The position numbers were made by a program, and so were the translations under genes. 64,000 bases of DNA from Chitinophaga sp. CB10 (lineage in GTDB: Bacteria > Bacteroidota > Bacteroidia > Chitinophagales > Chitinophagaceae), in assembly GCA_001870995.2 (NCBI GenBank), contig MLAV02000002.1:62001-126000 (forward strand), given 5' to 3'. The notes under the pieces were generated by a model. It did no database searches. It was not told where the DNA came from and worked only from the letters and a program-made list of their open reading frames with translations. This document shows, piece after piece, positions 9,401 through 16,860 of the stretch (positions within the stretch are counted from its first letter, which is position 1; each line of letters begins with the position of its first letter).

Positions 9401-9597
9401 GCAGGTACGGTCAGCGTAAAATCCCCCTGGGCATTGGTAACCGTTCCCGTTTTACCACCGGGATAACTGATGGTTACGCCAGCCAGCACGCCCCCGGTTT
9501 CATCGGTGACACGTCCTGAAATTGTACGCTGCTGCTGGGCCATTACAGATAATGCTAGTAATAGCATGCTGGCCACCACGAGTAATAGTTTCCTCAT
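6481..9597 (-). CDS. SusC-family TonB-dependent outer-membrane receptor
   Basis: A 1038-aa SusC receptor. It has a signal peptide (residues 1-20, ending VMAQ), a carboxypeptidase-regulatory-like domain (RTISGRVTDETGGVLAGVTI), the SusC-specific segment ISEVVVVGYGTQRRQEVTGN before the plug, the plug domain (IRGVNSLS...PLIIIDGVP, IEIAKDAAATAIYGSRAANGV) and a long beta-barrel ending in an aromatic strand (TVTVGLNVNF). No STN signalling domain is present, so it is not an ECF/FecR-coupled transducer, unlike the receptor at 59266. It pairs with the SusD at 5012. It should import oligosaccharides produced by the surface enzymes of this locus. Regulation is probably by the inverted repeat at 9634, since no TGCAAACGTTTGCA-type site is seen upstream. 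Confidence 0.96.
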   Translation of the reverse strand: MRKLLLVVASMLLLALSVMAQQQRTISGRVTDETGGVLAGVTISYPGGKTGTVTNAQGDFTLTVPAATKQLRLSIVGYETKLVPITGDHLGAVTLALDSKSISEVVVVGYGTQRRQEVTGNISSIKGGAVAQLPIQSFEAGIGGRATGVQITVPNGVVNNPPVFRIRGVNSLSLSAYPLIIIDGVPTFTGDVGSTNAPLNPLASVNPSDIASIEIAKDAAATAIYGSRAANGVVFITTKKGKAGKARFSYDGWVGWTKPIRLPKLLNAQQYLEIKNEGIKNRNPSATNLYVPNTDANGNMVDMNWYDVVYRQNAMSQSHSFNASGASDATSYYFSGGYTKQEGILKRNDFIRKNLLFNLDQKLGKILQVGTKLSYSNENSLISGSSGSLEGEAFNSGGLARLAFLTAPITPAYNNDGTYNVVDANIGGGKNTLTTGIYNPQVLLDLDHSNTESNHVQATAYAQLKPFEWLTLKTVYGIDYMFLNNDVYRNNINGDGWSTKGSSISTYTQLKRWVWTNTAQLEKSFGSHNFNLLGGVEQQRDTRERYGLERQFQSDNIFNTTQGGWLIDLSSGLQRRENYLLSAFTRLNYNYKEKYFLSGNLRQDQYSALAPGHKKGTFYGFSGGWEVAKEKFWSDGALGDVFSNFKVRASYGKVGNMAGLGDFDFMYLYRPLLYGGNTAMYFNQSGNNQLGWEESKKTDVGINFGILKDRINFEVAYYYNNIDGLILYLSHPPSSGLPSTVPANVGSMFNKGIEASVNATVLDIKGFSWNTNFNFSYNKNQITALADGLTELPFTTSSLEQTSINKVGYPVGMIYCVPAGGVDPATGMRILYNPQGEAEIYNPITGAYTYLDGKPAQTLGTKTAQPYANTNPKFLGGWDNTFRYKGFELNVLLTYQAGFSVYYGSNAGLRDQRYWNNSTDVLRRWQKPGDVTDIPRLINGDNVSNGSAYAISANVFKGDFIKLRNVGLSYNLPSDVVKLAHLSGVRVYAQAQNLAIWTKYPGPDPEVSSNGNNASGQGIDRNTLANGRTVTVGLNVNF

Positions 9598-9633
9598 GAA
9601 GTTCAGATTTTGGTTGAATGAATAAAAGTTGTT

Positions 9634-9664
9634 ATACCATTCCTGGTATGATGCTACAAAGTAT
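9634..9664 (-). promoter_or_regulatory. inverted repeat and possible -7 element upstream of susC
   Basis: ATACCA-TTCC-TGGTAT (9634-9649) is a perfect 6-4-6 inverted repeat 37 bp before the SusC start codon. Just upstream, 9657-9664 reads ATACTTTG on the minus strand, close to TAnnTTTG. The repeat would then lie just after the transcription start, a common repressor position. No clear -33 box is seen; tentative. Confidence 0.35.
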
Positions 9665-10027
9665 TTTCAGGTCAATAAATCGGTTTAGCATTGTAGATGA
9701 ATAGTCACACACGGACACAATATGGCATTAGGACCATTTCCTCTAAGCATTTACAAGCAGTTAATGAATTTTTATTCCAGTAAAAAAGCAGTTTTACGTG
9801 CGCTTAAACTTAATTCAGATTTTGGTTATCACTTCGATCTCTCAATAAGCTTATACTATCGTATTAGGTTATACGATAAAAATAATAAAATATTTTATAT
9901 CCAAATAAAAGTTTAAAAAATAAAAGGGTTAATCTCACGGGGCGTAAAGCAGTAGTCTTATTTACAATTATTTATATATTCATTTGCCGTCAAAATATTC
10001 CGCCCTTCCTTTTCTTGTTGGGGGGAG

Positions 10028-10061
10028 AAAAAAAAATGCCGCGCCGCCATAGCGCCGCGGC
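10028..10061 (-). terminator. intrinsic terminator after the GH89 gene
   Basis: On the minus strand GCCGCG (from 10061) pairs with CGCGGC (ending at 10038), followed by A and then nine Ts (A-run 10028-10036 on the plus strand). This is a textbook rho-independent terminator; it separates the GH89 operon from the SusC/SusD pair, which must have its own promoter. Confidence 0.85.
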
Positions 10062-10120
10062 CCCGCCATACCAAAGCCCGGAAAATGCCGGGAGAGCGCT
10101 GCCGCCCTCCCGCCATCCTC

Positions 10121-12355
10121 CTACTGATAAACGCTGATGGCTACCGGCTGCCATTTTTCATACAAGCGCTTAGCGATGGTATAGCTGTCGCCCACAGGCG
10201 TACTGTTATATTTACTGCCATCCTGCTCTTCGCACCAGGCATATTCCCATCCGGACATCCGCCGGTAGAAGTCATTGGCCTCATTGGCAGGCCGTTTAAA
10301 CCGGTTGTTGATGCTGTCCGTTTCCACATACCTGCCCACAGGCTTTTGCAGCTCCGCATCCAGGAAGGCAAAGAAATCCGCCCAGCGTTTGCGGTAGTAG
10401 TATTTCAACAGGCCCGCCCACTGCCGGCTGCTGTAATCAAACAACATCGCGTCCTTATCGTACGGCCCCCATACGGTCACGAGCCAGCGTGCATTGCGTT
10501 CGTACAGGTCTTTCTCCGCTTTGGTGACGCCGCATTTGCGGGCGTCCGCAATCCACTTGCCCAGCAGGAAGCTCTCATTGCTGGCCAGCAGTTCGTCCAT
10601 ATCGCTGATCAGGTCCAGGTACAAACGGGAAGCTATCCGGAAGGAATCTTTATTGCCGGACTGGTATGCTCTGCTCACCGCCTGCTGCAGCGGGATGCCC
10701 TGGTCCGCCAGGCACTGGCGCGTCATATCCACCAGGTCGTACTTCCAGGTAGGCAGGTCGCGGAGGGATTTGCCGGATGCCAGCATCGCCGCCGGGGCCT
10801 CCCACAAATCCTTAAAGCGGTAATTCTTTTCTGTATTCAAACCGCCGTTGGGCGATGCGCCGTTGACCTTCAGCGCAGGGCGCGCGGTAATTGTACTCTC
10901 CCTCCTGCTTTCAATGGCCGTGCCGGCATATACGGTTTTCAACAATACCTTCCAGGCGCGTTGCGTGGCCGGATCCTCCGCGCCATAACGGGCATGGATA
11001 TACGACATCACCCAGTTTTCCACATCCGGCATTTTCGGATGCCAGGCCATTTCCGCGGCGGCTTCATAAATAACAGGGTTGTGCTCAATAGCCTCGGGGA
11101 AAATACCGATGCCGGTCAGGTGATGGTAAATGGTATCATGGCCGGCGCCCTGCGTCAGCTGCCGCATCACGCTGGGCAGGCTGCCGCCGGTCATCGTACT
11201 GCCGCCATAGTTATGAATCACGCCAATCACCCATTCGCTGCCCCAGAAGGCCTGGTTCTTTTTCCACTTGCCATTCAGGTCCATCACCAGCAGGCGGTCC
11301 TGCGGAATGGCCCGGGCTATCTCCTCCCGGAGGGACCAGCTTTGCATCACCACTTTCGCCTGCGGGTCCGCGCTGACTGTTACCTCATACAGCGCTTTGC
11401 CCACCTTGCCCAGGTAGCCTTCGTAGGTTTTAGGGGGCGCTCCTTCATGAAACGGATCGCCGGCATATAAATGATCGGTGCCAAAGAGCTTTGTTTGCTC
11501 CCCGATGAAAGTCTTACCCAGCCGGGCAAACAGCGGGTCCAGCGGATCCAGCTGCGCCGTGCCCGGCGGGAAGTAGCGCAGCCAGAAAGGCTTTACGGTA
11601 ATATCCGCCTGCGGATAATGCCGCTTCAGCGCAATAGGTACATAACCGGTAAAGCCCTGCAGGATAGGCGTCATCCCCAGCTCCCGCTCCCGTTCCAGTA
11701 TCTGCTTACCCAGCACCACGGAGCGGTCTATCCATTGCTGCGGCAAAGGCCCTGCCCAGCTTTCAATATTGGTCATCCATTGCCAGGCAAAGAATGCCGG
11801 CCCTACGAGGAAGCTGCGGATCTCCTCGTCGCTCATGCCAAACTTACGCAGCGTCTGCTGCCATACGGCCTCCTGGCCGGTAATGGCCAGCGGCATGTTG
11901 ATGCCGTTCATCGCCATCCAGTCGATCTCCCGCTGCCAGCGCTCCCAGTCCCACCAGGGCGCGGTATAGCTGAAGGTGCAATAGTTCAGGTACACCCGGT
12001 GGTCGTACGCGGTCTCCCGCTGTACCTTCTCTTTTACCTGCGGCAATACTTCAGGCATGCGGAGGTTATCGCCATTCCAGGATCGCTCGCAGTGGCAGAA
12101 ATATTTAAGGTACCAGTTGAAGGCAGTGGCAATGCTGATCGCATTGCTGCCGCGCAGGACAACCTGGTTGCCTTTGCTTTCAATTTCAAAAACGTCCTTG
12201 CCGTTCTTTTGTGGAATAAGGGCTACTGCGAAGCGGTCCGCATAGGCGGGCAGTACCCTTTTAATAAGGTTGGAAGCTGCTGCTGTTGGCGATGGCGCCG
12301 CATAGGCGCATGTACTAACGCCACAGAGCAATAGTGCATACAAAAAGTTTTTCAT
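10121..12355 (-). CDS. GH89 alpha-N-acetylglucosaminidase
   Basis: A 744-aa protein of the NAGLU family (glycoside hydrolase family 89), which removes terminal alpha-linked N-acetylglucosamine, for example from heparan-type chains. Recognisable segments include the N-terminal domain (AISIATAFNWYLKYFCHCERSW), the TIM-barrel start (YLNYCTFSYTAPWWDWERWQ, EIDWMAMNGINMPLA, TGQEAVWQQ), FFAWQWMTNIESWAGPLP, GFTGYVP and LYAGDPFHEGAPP. The start is set at the ATG at 12355, which gives a clean signal peptide (MKNFLYALLLCGVSTCAYA); a frame extending 16 codons upstream would destroy it. It follows the DUF2264 gene by 87 bp and ends at a strong terminator. Together with the lyase, GH88 and uronate pathway genes it points to a substrate with alpha-GlcNAc and uronic acid. 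Confidence 0.92.
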   Translation of the reverse strand: MKNFLYALLLCGVSTCAYAAPSPTAAASNLIKRVLPAYADRFAVALIPQKNGKDVFEIESKGNQVVLRGSNAISIATAFNWYLKYFCHCERSWNGDNLRMPEVLPQVKEKVQRETAYDHRVYLNYCTFSYTAPWWDWERWQREIDWMAMNGINMPLAITGQEAVWQQTLRKFGMSDEEIRSFLVGPAFFAWQWMTNIESWAGPLPQQWIDRSVVLGKQILERERELGMTPILQGFTGYVPIALKRHYPQADITVKPFWLRYFPPGTAQLDPLDPLFARLGKTFIGEQTKLFGTDHLYAGDPFHEGAPPKTYEGYLGKVGKALYEVTVSADPQAKVVMQSWSLREEIARAIPQDRLLVMDLNGKWKKNQAFWGSEWVIGVIHNYGGSTMTGGSLPSVMRQLTQGAGHDTIYHHLTGIGIFPEAIEHNPVIYEAAAEMAWHPKMPDVENWVMSYIHARYGAEDPATQRAWKVLLKTVYAGTAIESRRESTITARPALKVNGASPNGGLNTEKNYRFKDLWEAPAAMLASGKSLRDLPTWKYDLVDMTRQCLADQGIPLQQAVSRAYQSGNKDSFRIASRLYLDLISDMDELLASNESFLLGKWIADARKCGVTKAEKDLYERNARWLVTVWGPYDKDAMLFDYSSRQWAGLLKYYYRKRWADFFAFLDAELQKPVGRYVETDSINNRFKRPANEANDFYRRMSGWEYAWCEEQDGSKYNSTPVGDSYTIAKRLYEKWQPVAISVYQ

Positions 12356-12442
12356 TGCGTAAACGTTGGAGTTACTACAAGATACTGCAGCCCTCCAACG
12401 CAATACGATAGCATTTTGCCTTTGGCCGGATCAATATTCACC

Positions 12443-13705
12443 TCAATATCCTATCGCATGATCCGCCGGCAAACCCTTTCCGCCATACGCTTTCACCGCG
12501 CTCCACTCGGCGGCAGGCGCCGTCCAAAACTCATGCTGCGGCGGCAACCCCAGCGCCAGGAAGCTGTTGGTACAGAGGTACAGGCTGCCGGTGGAAATAT
12601 AGGTATCCCCTATCTCCGGCTGATGCCCGCAGAAACCAATCTGCAGCCATCCCTGCTTATCAAAATTGGCAGGGTTTGAAAAAATACGTTTATGCATGGC
12701 CGTTAGTGCGCAACGCACCTGCGCCTGCGATATGCCTGCCGGCAGTTTCTCTTCCAGCGCCAGCTGCGCCAGTGGCTGGAATGCGCCGCTGCGGTAAGCC
12801 ATCGAGCGCCCCACCACGGGGAATGCCCCGTCAGGCATAATCAGCCGCTCCTGTATCGCCCCGTAACGCTGCATGCGTTTCAGCGCCAGCTCATATTGTT
12901 CTTTACTGCCTTCGCCCTTATCCGCCAGCACTTTCAGCACCTGCACCAGCATCGGGTGGATCACGAAGGCATTGTAGTAATCGTAGTGAAAAGATGGGCC
13001 ATCCCCGTACATACCGTCCCCCTTGTACCACTCCATCATCTTGCTGATGGCGGTATCCACGGGCTTGCGGTCCCAGCCTGCGTCAAATTGCAGGAGGAAG
13101 ATTTCTATCATGGCGGCAAACAATTGCCAGTTGTTGTTAAACGTCGAGTTGCCGCGCAACCCTTTCAATGCAGTGATCACCTGCTGGCGCGTATCGCCGG
13201 AAACGCCTTCCCACAACTGGTTCGGCGCGCGCAACAACCCCAGCGCCAGGAAAGCTCCGTCCACCAAAGGCTGCGCGTCAAACTTGCGGGTAAAGGTGAG
13301 GTAATCCGTACCCGAGGGGTCAGTGCCCTGGCGTAACGCTTCTCTCGCTTTTTCCAGTAACGCGGCCCTTTGCCGGCCTTCGGTACTTTTATCTCCCCCC
13401 AACTCTAACCACGGCGCAACTCCTGACAACGTACGCCCGAAGGCCTCCAGGTGAGTTACTTTATCCACCGGCTTGCCGTACCTGGGCGCAGTTTCCTGTG
13501 GCATCCGCTTTTTCAGCTCTCCCCTGCTCAATGCGTCTATAACGGGATGGGCTATACGATACAGTAAAGCAGTATGGTAATCCCTGTCTGATACCGGTTT
13601 GGCGGCTGCGTTGGCGGCTGCATCGTGCAGCAGCCCGTTGCCGGCCCCCAGGGAGCCCGCCAGCCCTGCCACCGGAATTGCCTGTAGAAATTTTCTTCTG
13701 TTCAC
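12443..13705 (-). CDS. DUF2264-family exported protein (copy 1)
   Basis: A 420-aa protein closely related to the 418-aa protein at 19941: both have a Tat-like N-terminus (NRRKFLQAIPVAGLAGSLGAG here), then DRDYHTALLYRIAHPVID, KVTHLEAFGRTLSGVAPWLEL, GDGMYGDGPSFHYDYYNAFVIHPM and QPEIGDTYISTGSLYLC. This is the DUF2264 family, an (alpha/alpha)6-barrel-like group found in glycan loci; I recall that CAZy places some related proteins among beta-glucuronidases (GH154), which should be checked. I chose the GTG at 13703-13705: the ATG at 13756 lies inside the terminator hairpin 13727-13759, and the extra 17 residues (LVFLHPLFFDLKNSLQ-like) have no counterpart in copy 2. Likely a periplasmic enzyme acting on uronate oligosaccharides (inference). 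Confidence 0.85.
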   Translation of the reverse strand: MNRRKFLQAIPVAGLAGSLGAGNGLLHDAAANAAAKPVSDRDYHTALLYRIAHPVIDALSRGELKKRMPQETAPRYGKPVDKVTHLEAFGRTLSGVAPWLELGGDKSTEGRQRAALLEKAREALRQGTDPSGTDYLTFTRKFDAQPLVDGAFLALGLLRAPNQLWEGVSGDTRQQVITALKGLRGNSTFNNNWQLFAAMIEIFLLQFDAGWDRKPVDTAISKMMEWYKGDGMYGDGPSFHYDYYNAFVIHPMLVQVLKVLADKGEGSKEQYELALKRMQRYGAIQERLIMPDGAFPVVGRSMAYRSGAFQPLAQLALEEKLPAGISQAQVRCALTAMHKRIFSNPANFDKQGWLQIGFCGHQPEIGDTYISTGSLYLCTNSFLALGLPPQHEFWTAPAAEWSAVKAYGGKGLPADHAIGY

Positions 13706-13726
13706 CTGTAAACTATTTTTTAAATC

Positions 13727-13759
13727 AAAAAAAAGGGGGTGAAGGAAAACCAACACCCC
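13727..13759 (-). terminator. intrinsic terminator between the GH88 and DUF2264 genes
   Basis: On the minus strand GGGGTG (13759-13754) pairs with CACCCC (13741-13736), followed by C and eight Ts (A-run 13727-13734 on plus). It begins 16 bp after the GH88 stop codon. It should end or attenuate the upstream operon and shows that an ATG at 13756 is not the start of the next gene. Confidence 0.8.
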
Positions 13760-13774
13760 GTCGCCTTTAAGATA

Positions 13775-14968
13775 TTATTTAGCCCATTGTTTATAGCGCA
13801 TGAGCGCTTCAACAAAATAGTAATCCGCATAGGTCAGGGGAACGTCTACCTCCGAATTATGAGGCAGTGACCCTACGCTATGCATCAGGATGAAGTCGTT
13901 GTTTTCACCTTCCTTAGCCAGGTAAGCCGGGCTGCAAAGGCTGGTCAGCATCGTTTCTGCTGCCGCCCAGTAGCGGTTACCGGTGGCTTTGTCCGTGTAT
14001 TTTGCCAGTTCCAGCAGGGCGGAAGCGGCTACCGCTGCGGCGGATACGTCGCGCGGCGCATTCGGAATGGTCGGCGCATCATAGTCCCAGTAAGGCACCA
14101 GGTCCGCAGGCATATGCGGGTGATTCAGGATGAAGTCCGCAATATGTTTGGCCTGCGCCAGGTATTGCTTGTCCTTCGTTTCACGGTACATCATGGTGTA
14201 GCCATAGAGGCCCCATGCCTGCCCGCGGGACCATGCAGAGCTGTCCGCCAGGCCCTGGTGGGTCTTCTTCTGCAACACGGCGCCTGTAGCCGGATCGTAG
14301 TCAATGACGTGATAAGAGCTGTAATCAGGACGGAAGTGATTTTTGATAGTGGTATTGGCGTGGATCTTCGCAATGTCCGCATACTTTTTACCGCCGCCGT
14401 TTTTGCTGGCCCAGGTCAGCAGTTCCAGGTTCATCATATTGTCGATAATCACCGGGAACTTCCAGTTGCCGTGGTCCCATGATTTGATACAACCCACGGT
14501 TGGATTGAAACGCGTGGATAAAGACGCCGCGCTGGTCAGCAGCACGTCCTTATACGCAGGATCTTTGGTAATACGGTATGCATTGCCAAACGGGCAAAAC
14601 ATCATGAACCCGAGGTCGTGCGTACGTTTGTTGTGCTTTTCCTTCTCCACCAGCGCCTGGCGTTTCAATGCTTCCGCCTTGAAAGCAGGATCTTTGGTGT
14701 ACTCGAAGAGGTACCAGTTCACCCCGGGATAAAAGCCGGAGCACCACCAGCTGCTGCCGGAGGTGGCCAGCTTGCCGGTTTTGGCATCAGTAGTTTTAGG
14801 CAGTACAGAATCAGGTAAATGTTGCGCCATCAGCTTGTATTGACGGGCGGCAAACTGCAGGGATTCGTCCGCCTTTTTCAGCAGCTCCCTGTTGGCCTTG
14901 CCCACCTGTGCAAACGATTGTAAACACAATGCCGACAACAATAATGGAATAATCAGTTTTCTTTTCAT
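13775..14968 (-). CDS. GH88 unsaturated glucuronyl hydrolase
   Basis: A 397-aa exported protein (signal peptide MKRKLIIPLLLSALCLQSFAQ) of glycoside hydrolase family 88. These enzymes hydrate the delta-4,5 double bond of the terminal unsaturated uronic acid left by polysaccharide lyases, releasing 5-keto-4-deoxyuronate. Family features seen: SSWWCSGFYPGVNWYLFEYTKD, the catalytic-region motif HDLGFMMFCPFGNAYRI (Asp corresponding to the first catalytic Asp of UGL), DNMMNLELLTWAS (second Asp), DSSAWSRGQAWGLYGYTMMYRETKD and ALMRYKQWAK at the end. It is the last gene before the 13727 terminator, 21 bp after the lacI-type gene. Its product would feed KduI (19069) and KduD (16087). It needs a lyase, most likely the heparinase-like protein at 21492. 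Confidence 0.94.
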   Translation of the reverse strand: MKRKLIIPLLLSALCLQSFAQVGKANRELLKKADESLQFAARQYKLMAQHLPDSVLPKTTDAKTGKLATSGSSWWCSGFYPGVNWYLFEYTKDPAFKAEALKRQALVEKEKHNKRTHDLGFMMFCPFGNAYRITKDPAYKDVLLTSAASLSTRFNPTVGCIKSWDHGNWKFPVIIDNMMNLELLTWASKNGGGKKYADIAKIHANTTIKNHFRPDYSSYHVIDYDPATGAVLQKKTHQGLADSSAWSRGQAWGLYGYTMMYRETKDKQYLAQAKHIADFILNHPHMPADLVPYWDYDAPTIPNAPRDVSAAAVAASALLELAKYTDKATGNRYWAAAETMLTSLCSPAYLAKEGENNDFILMHSVGSLPHNSEVDVPLTYADYYFVEALMRYKQWAK

Positions 14969-14989
14969 GATTTCGTTTATGCGTCTGAG

Positions 14990-16051
14990 TTAAGATAAAG
15001 TCAATTTCTTTTTGCCCGTTTTTGACTTTCCGGCGCTGGATTGCCGCTCTATCAGCTGGATAGGAATTATCTCCTGTGAATAACGTGGTTCAGCGCTCTG
15101 GCGGCCGTTGATCAGTTCCATCAATACAGCTACCACTCGCTCGCCCATCATACCCGGATATTGATCGATGGAAGAAATAGACGGCGTCACGATCTCCGTT
15201 CTCGGATCATTGGAGTAGCCAACGATCTTCACATCTTCCGGTACGCGCAGGCCGTGCTTCCGGCAATATTCGATGATGGTAATGGCAGTAGTATCGTTGG
15301 CGGCAAAGATGCCATCCGGGTAGGGCTGCTGGCCGAAGATCTTCTCGCAGGTCTGCCAGGCGTTTTCCCGGGTCAGCTCCTGGTAAAAGATGCGGCTCTT
15401 TTTAAACGGCAGGCCCTGTTCCTGTAATGCCGCCTTGTAACCGGCCACGCGATCGCTGTACAAACAGCAGGTCAATGGCCCCGAGATATGCACAATATCC
15501 TTACACCCTTTTTCCGCCAGGTGGGTAGTGGCTACATACCCGCCGCGGTAGTCGTCGCCCTTGATCACCTTCACGTTATAATCCTTCGGTACCCGGTCAA
15601 AGAATACCAGCGGGATGTTGTTGTTGCGGAAGACGTCGAAATGCGAGAAATCAGTAGTGTAAAGCGTGGTGGATACTACCAGTCCATCCACGCGGGCGGA
15701 ATACAGGGTATTCGCCAGCGCTACCTCCTGTTCGTAGGAGTCGTTGGACTGGCAGATGATCAGGTTATAGCCAAATTCCTGTAGCTTATTCTGAATGATG
15801 GTACTGATCGTTGCAGGAAAAAACATAGAAATTCTCGGGACGATCAGGCCGATGGTTTTGCTCTTGTTATTGCGCAAACCCGCCGCTAAAGCGTTTGGCC
15901 GGTATCCCAATTTTTTGGCCACCTTCTTCACGCGCTCTTTCGTACGTGCGCTGATGTTAGGATGGTCATTTAGTGCCCTGGATACTGTGGAGACGGAGAG
16001 TTGCAGTTCTTCCGCAATATCAACAATTGTTTTTTCTGTTCGTTTACTCAT
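14990..16051 (-). CDS. LacI-family transcriptional regulator of the uronate locus
   Basis: A 353-aa LacI/GalR protein. The N-terminal helix-turn-helix (VDIAEELQLSVSTVSRALND, then ISARTKERVKKVAKKLGYRPN) is complete with hinge and is followed by the effector-binding domain (KTIGLIVPRISMFFPATIS..., VFFDRVPKDYNV, GIFAANDTTAI). It is embedded in the operon between kduD (35 bp upstream) and the GH88 gene (21 bp downstream), which suggests it controls this locus; a classical member of this position is a repressor released by a pathway intermediate such as 2-keto-3-deoxygluconate. The LacI-type palindromes at 21254, 23654 and 27123 are its likely targets (inference). It is only distantly similar to the regulator at 459. 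Confidence 0.93.
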   Translation of the reverse strand: MSKRTEKTIVDIAEELQLSVSTVSRALNDHPNISARTKERVKKVAKKLGYRPNALAAGLRNNKSKTIGLIVPRISMFFPATISTIIQNKLQEFGYNLIICQSNDSYEQEVALANTLYSARVDGLVVSTTLYTTDFSHFDVFRNNNIPLVFFDRVPKDYNVKVIKGDDYRGGYVATTHLAEKGCKDIVHISGPLTCCLYSDRVAGYKAALQEQGLPFKKSRIFYQELTRENAWQTCEKIFGQQPYPDGIFAANDTTAITIIEYCRKHGLRVPEDVKIVGYSNDPRTEIVTPSISSIDQYPGMMGERVVAVLMELINGRQSAEPRYSQEIIPIQLIERQSSAGKSKTGKKKLTLS

Positions 16052-16086
16052 GGAATTTAAATGGCTTTTCCTGCAATGATAGTATG

Positions 16087-16842
16087 TTATCTGCCCATCC
16101 AGCCACCATCTACGGTCAGGATAGTACCATGCACATAGTCTGATGCTTTAGAAGCAAGGAATACGATAGGTCCTTCAAAATCTTCCGGTTCGCCCCAGCG
16201 GCCTGCGGGGATGCGTTCCAGGATGGAAGTGCTGCGTTGCTGATCCGCACGCAGCGCGGCGGTATTATCGGTAGCAATATACCCCGGCGCAATGGCGTTC
16301 ACATTCACGCCTTTGGAGGCCCACTCGTTCGCGAAGGCTTTCACCAGCGAACCAACGGCGCCCTTGCTGGCCGCGTATCCCGGCACGTTGATGCCGCCCT
16401 GGAAGGTGAGCAGGGAAGCGGTGAAAATAATCTTTCCGCTGCCCCTGGCTATCATCGTTTTACCGATCTCCCGGGTGAGGATGAACTGTGCATTCAGGTT
16501 GGTATTGATCACGGTGTCCCAGTATTCATCCGGATGCTCTGCCGCCGGCTTACGCATGATGGTGCCGGCGTTGTTCACCAGGATGTCGATCACCGGCTCG
16601 TCTTTCTGCACCTGGCGGATGAAGGCATAGAGGGAATCCCTGTCCGCAAAATCGCACTGGTACGCTTTAAAACGCCTGCCCAATGCTGTCACTTCCTTCT
16701 CCACGTCGCTGCCGCTCAGCTCCAGGGAAGCGGATACCCCGATGATATCCGCCCCGGCTCTTGCCAGCGCCACTGCCATGGATTTTCCGATGCCTCGTTT
16801 ACAACCTGTTACCAGGGCTACTTTTCCGTTTAATTCAAACAT
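16087..16842 (-). CDS. kduD: 2-dehydro-3-deoxy-D-gluconate 5-dehydrogenase (KduD)
   Basis: A 251-aa short-chain dehydrogenase. The Rossmann motif TGCKRGIGKSMAVALA (TGxxxGxG), NNAG, and the catalytic Tyr-x-x-x-Lys in PGYAASKGAV are visible, with the C-terminal FLASKASDYVHGTILTVDGGWMGR typical of KduD/KduD-like enzymes. KduD reduces 2,5-diketo-3-deoxygluconate to 2-keto-3-deoxygluconate with NADH, the step after KduI. It lies between the GH105-DUF4861 gene (18 bp upstream) and the lacI-type gene in one operon with kduI. Cytoplasmic. The gene name fits the context; a broader 2-deoxygluconate dehydrogenase role is possible. Confidence 0.92.
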   Translation of the reverse strand: MFELNGKVALVTGCKRGIGKSMAVALARAGADIIGVSASLELSGSDVEKEVTALGRRFKAYQCDFADRDSLYAFIRQVQKDEPVIDILVNNAGTIMRKPAAEHPDEYWDTVINTNLNAQFILTREIGKTMIARGSGKIIFTASLLTFQGGINVPGYAASKGAVGSLVKAFANEWASKGVNVNAIAPGYIATDNTAALRADQQRSTSILERIPAGRWGEPEDFEGPIVFLASKASDYVHGTILTVDGGWMGR

Positions 16843-16860
16843 TATTACTGATTTGAAGAA

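Larger units (their letters stand above)
9598..10120. other. intergenic region between the GH89 gene and susC
   Basis: This 523-bp gap is strongly AT-rich in its middle (9720-9990). It holds the susC promoter region (inverted repeat at 9634) at one end and the GH89 terminator (10028-10061) at the other. A 64-codon open frame at 9722-9916 has AT-driven composition, no recognisable family and no promoter, so I do not call it a gene. Nothing else is recognised. Confidence 0.5.

Noticed and set aside
9722..9916. 64-codon open frame in the AT-rich gap before the susC start
   Set aside because: AT-driven composition, no recognisable domain, no promoter; most likely chance.
13706..13756. ATG at 13756 as the start of the DUF2264 gene
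   Set aside because: It lies inside a terminator hairpin, and the added residues have no counterpart in the paralogue; GTG at 13705 fits better.
14909..14922. TGCAAACGATTGTA, resembling the LacI-type operator, in the signal peptide codons of the GH88 gene
   Set aside because: It matches 12 of 14 bases, but the centre is broken (CGAT), it lies inside a gene and no promoter is expected there; may be chance.
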